A program made the position numbers and the translations under genes. The notes under the pieces were generated by a model. The model did no database searches, was not told where the DNA came from, and saw only the letters and a program-made list of their open reading frames with translations. Positions 31,050 through 35,683 of a DNA stretch of 35,683 nt are shown here, in pieces. Source of the stretch: UMGS902 sp045538895 (GTDB lineage: Bacteria > Bacillota > Clostridia > Oscillospirales > CAG-272); NCBI GenBank assembly GCA_045538895.1, contig JAZQEH010000024.1, positions 1 through 35,683 on the forward strand, written 5' to 3'. Position 1 is the stretch's first letter. The number at the start of each line of letters is the position of its first letter.

Positions 31050-31059
31050 AATATTTCTA

Positions 31060-31088
31060 TTTACTTTTATCTTTATTTATGTTAAAAT
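31060..31088 (+). promoter_or_regulatory. Promoter of the YbaK-MATE pair
   Basis: TTTACT (31060-31065), 17 nt, TAAAAT (31083-31088) preceded by TGT. Confidence 0.55.
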
Positions 31089-31120
31089 CGCTAAAGTATG
31101 TATTTCCGAGGTATAAAACG

Positions 31121-31594
31121 ATGGCTATAGAAAAAGTTAAAGCATTTTTCGCATCACACGGTATGGAAAACCGTGTGCTTGAATTCGACGTATCAAGCGC
31201 AACCGTTGAGCTTGCCGCCGCCGCACTCGGCTGTGACGGTGCAAGAATTGCAAAAACCATGTCTTTTGAAACTCCCGACGGTGACATTCTTATCGTTGCG
31301 GCAGGTGACGTTAAAATTGACAATTCCAAATTCAAAGGCACATTCCACACCAAGGCAAAGATGCTCCCGTTTGAAGAATGTGAAGCACGCATCGGACATG
31401 CCGCAGGCGGCGTTTGTCCTTTTGCAGTAAACGATAATATAAAAGTATATCTTGACGAGTCAATGAAGCGTTTTGAAACGGTCTTCCCTGCTTGCGGCTC
31501 ATCAAACAGTGCTATTGAGCTTACCATCGAGGAGCTTGAAAAATACTCGGGATTTGAATGTTGGGTAGACGTTTGCAAGGTTCGTGAGGCATAA
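31121..31594 (+). CDS. YbaK/ProX-type aminoacyl-tRNA deacylase
   Basis: 157 aa; start MAIEKVKAFF at 31121 after GAGGT. Single-domain editing protein: VELAAAALGCDGARIAKTMSF, then ILIVAAGDVKIDNSKFKG, then GHAAGGVCPFAV. These free proteins clear mischarged tRNA-Pro or related tRNAs. ProRS in this window already has its own editing insertion. Followed after 1 bp by a MATE gene. Confidence 0.88.
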   Translation: MAIEKVKAFFASHGMENRVLEFDVSSATVELAAAALGCDGARIAKTMSFETPDGDILIVAAGDVKIDNSKFKGTFHTKAKMLPFEECEARIGHAAGGVCPFAVNDNIKVYLDESMKRFETVFPACGSSNSAIELTIEELEKYSGFECWVDVCKVREA

Positions 31595-31595
31595 A

Positions 31596-32996
31596 ATGAG
31601 ATTCCTTAAAAAATTCATCGGTGACAAAGCATTTTATAAAATGCTCTTTATTCTTGTAATACCGCTTATAATCCAGCAAGGTGTAACTCAATTTGTCAGC
31701 CTGCTTGACAATGTCATGGTAGGTAAGCTCGGCACCGAGGCTATCAACAGCGTTGCTATTACAAATCAGCTTATATTTGTGTTCAACCTCGCAATTTTCG
31801 GCGGAGTTTCGGGCGTTTCCATCTTCGGTGCACAGTTTGCAGGCATTAACGATGACAAAGGTCTTCGCCACACGTTCCGTGCAAAGATGGTTTTCGGTGT
31901 TGTGGCAACCGCACTTGCAATAGCTATACTGTTTTTATTTGGAGAGCCGCTCACAATGCTCTTCCTTGAAAACGAAAGCAACGAGGGGCTTGACCTTTCG
32001 CTTATAACACAGAATGCGCATGATTATTTGCGTATTATGCTCATAGGTCTTGCACCGTTTATGATAGTGCAGGTATATTCAAGCACACTTCGTGAGCTTG
32101 GTGATACCGTTGTTCCAATGATTGCAAGCGTTGCGGCAATTCTTGTGAACCTTGTTTTCAACTACTTCCTTATTTTTGGTACGTTTGGGTTCCCCCGCCT
32201 TGAGGTTAAGGGTGCCGCCATAGCCACCGTAATGTCAAGATACGTTGAAATGCTTGTGGTTGTAATTTACACGCATGTACGCAAGTCAAAATTCAGATTT
32301 GCAAAGGGTGCATACCGCTCGCTCTACGTACCTACTTCGCTTATAAAGGATATCGTAATAACCGGTTCTCCGCTTATGCTCAACGAGATAATCTGGTCGC
32401 TTGGTACAACTTTCATCAACCAAAGCTACTCCACTAAAGGCGTGTTTGCGTATGCGGCAACCAACATCAACTCTACCGCATGGAACCTTTTCTGCACAAT
32501 AATGTTTGCAATGGGCACTGCAATTTCGATTATCCTCGGCAGAGAGCTTGGCAAAGGCGAACGTGAAAATGCCATTGACATGAACCGAAAACTCTTGTTC
32601 TTTACCGTGGTTGTACACATCGTGATGGGCAGCATGCTAATTGTTTCTTCAAAGTATATTCCACTGCTCTATGACGTTGAGAACGAAGTTCGTGACATTG
32701 CAGCAAAGCTGCTTATGATTTCAGGCTTTACGCTCCCCATGCATTCACTTGTGCACGGCATATATTTTGCAGTGCGAAGCGGCGGAAAAACCTTTGTTAC
32801 TTTCCTCTTTGACAGCGTATATACATGGGCAGTACCCGCAGTTATTGCATTCTGCCTTGTAACATTCACAAACCTCGGCATTGTACCTGTTTACCTTATC
32901 GTTCAGTTATCCGATGCAGTTAAAATGACCATAGGACTGCTTATGTTAAAGAGCGGCTTCTGGGCTAATACGATTATAAAAAAAGAAACGGTGTAG
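31596..32996 (+). CDS. MATE family efflux transporter
   Basis: 466 aa, about 12 membrane segments. GAGG precedes the ATG. MATE features include LDNVMVGKLGTEAINSVAIT near the N-terminus and GVSGVSIFGAQFAG, with the half-repeat TSLIKDIVITGSPLMLNEII. It likely exports cationic compounds with Na+ or H+ exchange. Cotranscribed with the YbaK-type gene. The stop lies within the terminator stem. Confidence 0.93.
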   Translation: MRFLKKFIGDKAFYKMLFILVIPLIIQQGVTQFVSLLDNVMVGKLGTEAINSVAITNQLIFVFNLAIFGGVSGVSIFGAQFAGINDDKGLRHTFRAKMVFGVVATALAIAILFLFGEPLTMLFLENESNEGLDLSLITQNAHDYLRIMLIGLAPFMIVQVYSSTLRELGDTVVPMIASVAAILVNLVFNYFLIFGTFGFPRLEVKGAAIATVMSRYVEMLVVVIYTHVRKSKFRFAKGAYRSLYVPTSLIKDIVITGSPLMLNEIIWSLGTTFINQSYSTKGVFAYAATNINSTAWNLFCTIMFAMGTAISIILGRELGKGERENAIDMNRKLLFFTVVVHIVMGSMLIVSSKYIPLLYDVENEVRDIAAKLLMISGFTLPMHSLVHGIYFAVRSGGKTFVTFLFDSVYTWAVPAVIAFCLVTFTNLGIVPVYLIVQLSDAVKMTIGLLMLKSGFWANTIIKKETV

Positions 32997-33014
32997 CTAC
33001 ACCGTTTCTTTTTT
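32979..33014. terminator. Bidirectional terminator between MATE and DHHW genes
   Basis: A perfect 36-nt palindrome of two 18-bp arms (GAAACGGTGTAG core) with A/T flanks. It includes the MATE stop codon and sits 2 bp from the convergent DHHW stop. Confidence 0.85.
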
Positions 33015-33015
33015 C

Positions 33016-34107
33016 TTATTTAAAATTAGGATTGCTGTTGAGAACAAGGGTACTGTAGAGGAAAAGAACGTCTTTACCCTCAAAATCAATCATGTTACCA
33101 AGCAGCGAAGATGCCACATATCGGATATCCACAATATAGATGCTGCTATATCCTTCAGCAATAAGCGGAATAAGACTTGAACCGAACGAATCACGGAATA
33201 CTACAAGCTCCTTTTTGGAGGTTGCCGCAGGATTGTCGATACGCAGAAGTGCCTTTGTACCGGAAAGGAAGATATCGTACGGCTCCTTGGAATCAAACTT
33301 TTCAAGGTCATATATACCGAGTTTCTTACCTGTTTCATAATCGGTAACGGTACAATTATCAAGCACATCGTTTGTGAGATAGTATATCGTGTCCTTGGGA
33401 ACGTCAATAAGCGACTGACTGAGCAACACGCCCGAAAACGGATACAGCTCGTTTATCTTATAATCACTGCCGACCGTTATACCGAGAGCCGATGCAAGTT
33501 TATCCCTCACCGCCAAAATTTTGTCCTGACTCCAGTGGGTATCGGTTTTGTAGTAATCCTCAAGCTTCAAGGTGTCAAAGATGTCGATATACTCCATCTG
33601 TACAAGTCCCGATGTCAGAGTAGCAATAAAGCTCTCATAGTCCATTGACGGATTGCCGTATTTTTGCGAGTAATAGTAATTTTTATCGGGAATTACCGAT
33701 AGATAAACATTTTCTGCCTTATCTTTCAAAAGATTGTCATAAATCTCGTTGAACTTTCCAACAACTCTGTCAAGCGACTCGCCATTGAGTTTCGAATCGG
33801 TCTGTACGATGATACCGTCACTTTCAGCGTAACCGTTTGCCTCACCGATATTATTGATATTGAATCTGTACCAAGTATAAATCTTACGGAAGGACTCACG
33901 GAACGGGAACTGGTCCACCGAATAATCGTCAAAACCCTTTATGGCACTGCCATCGACAACGGTATCTACTGTAATCTTCGGGAACTGTGCCAAAAATCTG
34001 CGTTCACTGTCCGAATACTCTGTCGGTGATTTGAAAAAGCAAAGCAAGGAGAAGCCGAACACGAGCAAGCAAAAAGTTAATGTAACTGCAATATTTTTAA
34101 TTTTCAT
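33016..34107 (-). CDS. DHHW/AlgJ-like SGNH protein of an O-acetylation pair
   Basis: 363 aa; GGAGGAG before the ATG. An N-terminal membrane anchor (about 6-25), then an extracytoplasmic SGNH-like domain with KTDTHWSQDK (Asp and His, about residue 190) and VVFRDSFGSSLIPLI (Ser, about residue 310), as in DHHW and AlgJ/AlgX proteins. These work with an MBOAT protein to put acetyl groups on a cell-surface polysaccharide. It is 12 bp downstream of the MBOAT gene. Confidence 0.88.
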   Translation of the reverse strand: MKIKNIAVTLTFCLLVFGFSLLCFFKSPTEYSDSERRFLAQFPKITVDTVVDGSAIKGFDDYSVDQFPFRESFRKIYTWYRFNINNIGEANGYAESDGIIVQTDSKLNGESLDRVVGKFNEIYDNLLKDKAENVYLSVIPDKNYYYSQKYGNPSMDYESFIATLTSGLVQMEYIDIFDTLKLEDYYKTDTHWSQDKILAVRDKLASALGITVGSDYKINELYPFSGVLLSQSLIDVPKDTIYYLTNDVLDNCTVTDYETGKKLGIYDLEKFDSKEPYDIFLSGTKALLRIDNPAATSKKELVVFRDSFGSSLIPLIAEGYSSIYIVDIRYVASSLLGNMIDFEGKDVLFLYSTLVLNSNPNFK

Positions 34108-34119
34108 TACTTCTCCTCC

Positions 34120-35523
34120 TTAAAATCTGAAATAAAGGAACGGGCTGAACGAGCCGTTTACAAAGCATGCCGTAACAATTATGATAATAGCGGCAACAAA
34201 CACAGGCTCGACGATATCAATCACCATGCAAGCAGTCTTGTTTTCCTTGAGCTTCAAAACCGCAGTTTTAAAGAGCGGAGTTGCACCGAGAATTGCCGCA
34301 ACGAAGAGAACTGCATAGTTGGAAAGATAATAAGCGGTTTCCTTTGACCAAAGCGGAATATCGAGAGCACCGAACATGCCGCCAATATCGCTTGCCGCCT
34401 CACGGAGCGAAGCCGCATTGAATACTACAAAGCTTATCGCAACCGCAACAAGCACGTAGATATGCGAAATAAACCTGGGAAGCTTTTCAAAAACTTTATT
34501 TAAGAAGAACTTTTCGAGCAGAAGGAATGCGGCAAAGTAAAGTCCCCATATAATAAACGTCCAAGCCGCACCGTGCCAGAAGCCGGTAAGCAACCATACC
34601 ACAAGCGTGTTGAAGAACCAACGCCATTTGGAAACACGGTTGCCGCCGAGCGGGATATAAACGTAGTCACGGAACCACGAACCAAGCGACATGTGCCAAC
34701 GACGCCAGAATTCTGCTACACTCTTTGAAACGTAAGGATAGTTGAAATTTTCAAGAAATCTGAAGCCGAAAACTCTGCCAAGTCCGATTGCCATATCGCT
34801 GTATCCCGAAAAGTCGAAATAAATATGAAGCGAAAAAGCAATGGCATAAAGCCAATAAAACGCAACAGACTTGTCATCCGAAGCACGGAATGCGTTACAG
34901 AACTCATAAAGCACGTCTGCAATCAGCACCTTTTTAGCAAGGCCTATTACAAAGCGTGTAACACCGCTTGCAAAATTTTCAAGCGTGTGCTTTCTCTCGC
35001 TTAGGTCCTCTTCAACCGTGGTATAACGCACGATAGGGCCTGCGATAAGCTGGGGAAAGAGAGATACATATGTTGCAAGGCGTACAAAGCTCTTTTGTAC
35101 CTGTGCCTCGCCACGGTATACGTCAATGGTATAGCTGAGAGTCTGGAAAGTGTAAAAGCTGATACCGATAGGCAATGCAACATTAAGCAAAGCAACGCTA
35201 CTGTGAGTCAGTGCATTGAAGTTTTCGATAAAGAAGTCTGAATACTTGAAAAATCCAAGCATCAAAAGACTTGTGACTACCGATGAGGTAAGCCATATTT
35301 TTGCCCATTTTGTGCCCTTGCACTTATCTATCAGAAGTCCGTGAACGTAGCTCGAAAGTGATGAAACAAGCATCAGAATAACATACACAGGCTCGCCGTA
35401 AAAGTAAAAGAACAGACTTGATACAAGTAAAACAAGATTCTTGAACTTGAACGGTACTATAAAATACAGTGCAAGTACCACCGGCAAAAAATAATACAAA
35501 AAAGGAATACTTGAAAATAACAT
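34120..35523 (-). CDS. MBOAT O-acyltransferase (AlgI/PatA/DltB-like)
   Basis: 467 aa with about 11 membrane segments; AAAGGG before the ATG at 35523. Signatures: FPQLIAGPIVRY, WRRWHMSLGSWFRDYVYIPL and the catalytic-His region LLTGFWHGAAWTFIIWGLYF. It moves acyl (usually acetyl) groups from the cytosol to an outside acceptor, with the DHHW protein as partner. The target polymer is not known. Confidence 0.95.
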   Translation of the reverse strand: MLFSSIPFLYYFLPVVLALYFIVPFKFKNLVLLVSSLFFYFYGEPVYVILMLVSSLSSYVHGLLIDKCKGTKWAKIWLTSSVVTSLLMLGFFKYSDFFIENFNALTHSSVALLNVALPIGISFYTFQTLSYTIDVYRGEAQVQKSFVRLATYVSLFPQLIAGPIVRYTTVEEDLSERKHTLENFASGVTRFVIGLAKKVLIADVLYEFCNAFRASDDKSVAFYWLYAIAFSLHIYFDFSGYSDMAIGLGRVFGFRFLENFNYPYVSKSVAEFWRRWHMSLGSWFRDYVYIPLGGNRVSKWRWFFNTLVVWLLTGFWHGAAWTFIIWGLYFAAFLLLEKFFLNKVFEKLPRFISHIYVLVAVAISFVVFNAASLREAASDIGGMFGALDIPLWSKETAYYLSNYAVLFVAAILGATPLFKTAVLKLKENKTACMVIDIVEPVFVAAIIIIVTACFVNGSFSPFLYFRF

Positions 35524-35540
35524 TTTTTACCCTTTCATTG

Positions 35541-35564
35541 TAATGTAAATTAATGTTTACATTA
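35541..35564. promoter_or_regulatory. Inverted repeat upstream of the MBOAT gene
   Basis: TAATGTAAA (35541-35549), 6 nt, TTTACATTA (35556-35564), 18 bp upstream of the ATG at 35523. It could be an operator or a small leader hairpin. No good promoter was found before the repeat at 35571. Confidence 0.4.
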
Positions 35565-35570
35565 ACAAGC

Positions 35571-35683
35571 CTTCCTCAGACGAGGAAGGTGGCGCCGCAA
35601 GGCGACGGAAGGAGGGACCATTCTAATTGTTACTTTTTCCCTCCCTCAGTCAGCGTTCCGCTGACAGCTCCCTCGTCTGAGGG
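35571..35683. repeat. Palindromic intergenic repeat, cut by the window edge
   Basis: Outer arms CCTCAGACGAGG (35574-35585) and CCTCGTCTGAGG (35671-35682); inner hairpins CGCC-GCAA-GGCG (35593-35604) and GTCAGCG-TTC-CGCTGAC (35649-35665). The sequence type (CCTCGTCTGAGGG plus a GC-rich hairpin) is common between genes in Oscillospiraceae and looks like a REP- or MITE-like element. No protein is encoded. Confidence 0.75.

Noticed and set aside
1..35683. CRISPR arrays or IS transposases
   Set aside because: No regularly spaced repeat array and no transposase-like protein were seen on either strand.

Overview
The window looks like chromosomal DNA of a gut-type Clostridia bacterium, most likely an Oscillospiraceae/Ruminococcaceae relative. 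The reasons are moderate-to-low GC, Firmicutes-style ribosome binding sites and sigma-A promoters, a T-box before proS, a YlmC/YmxH-family protein, secreted proteins with dockerin-like calcium repeats, and a palindromic CCTCAGACGAGG intergenic repeat at the right edge. This is inferred from family content; no rRNA gene lies inside the window.

Left part (1-11 kb). Tandem minus-strand promoters and a leader typical of an rRNA operon point off the left edge. Next come a DUF421/DUF4363 membrane pair, a HAD phosphatase, a secreted SGNH-like esterase with duplicated discoidin-like modules and a dockerin, and a divergent LysR regulator. A small ribbon-helix-helix regulator and a divergent 78-aa protein follow, flanked by two copies of the same terminator stem. 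After these are rpsB-tsf, a lipoprotein, a YlmC/YmxH-family protein, a C_GCAxxG_C_C protein and nnrD.

Middle (11-19.5 kb). Three tandem paralogues of about 900 aa each have a signal peptide, a beta-helix-like region, an internal dockerin-like pair, a jelly-roll-like module and a C-terminal GH43-like beta-propeller with its three acidic catalytic residues. They look like secreted glycan-degrading enzymes. A tRNA-Ser(GCU) follows.

Most unusual part (19.6-25.9 kb). A minus-strand set encodes a PqqD-like peptide-binding protein, a 67-aa peptide with its own promoter and terminator, an ABC exporter and an HPr-kinase-like ATPase. This resembles a minimal RiPP (ribosomally made, modified peptide) system without lasso cyclase, lasso protease, radical SAM or lanthipeptide synthetase genes. 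Between this operon and a complete tyrosine recombinase gene is a roughly 300-bp segment. It is bounded by inverted 26-bp dyad sites (TACCACA-N12-TGTGGTA, one mismatch in the left copy) and has a TATAAT-type promoter pointing outward at each end. The simplest reading is an invertible switch controlling the peptide operon. Separately, both tRNA-Ser genes in the window are followed by the same roughly 90-nt structured element and a second copy of the tRNA 3' end plus its local terminator.

Right part (24-35.7 kb). tRNA-Gln and lrgAB are followed by tRNA-Ser(GGA) and a NifX-like/CcdA/TlpA redox operon. Then come T-box-controlled proS, a hypothetical gene, and an XRE repressor with a divergent membrane-protein gene and two 14-bp operators. 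The window ends with a YbaK-type deacylase, a MATE transporter, an MBOAT/DHHW O-acetylation pair and the palindromic repeat. Promoter, operator and structure calls were read by eye and are inferences.
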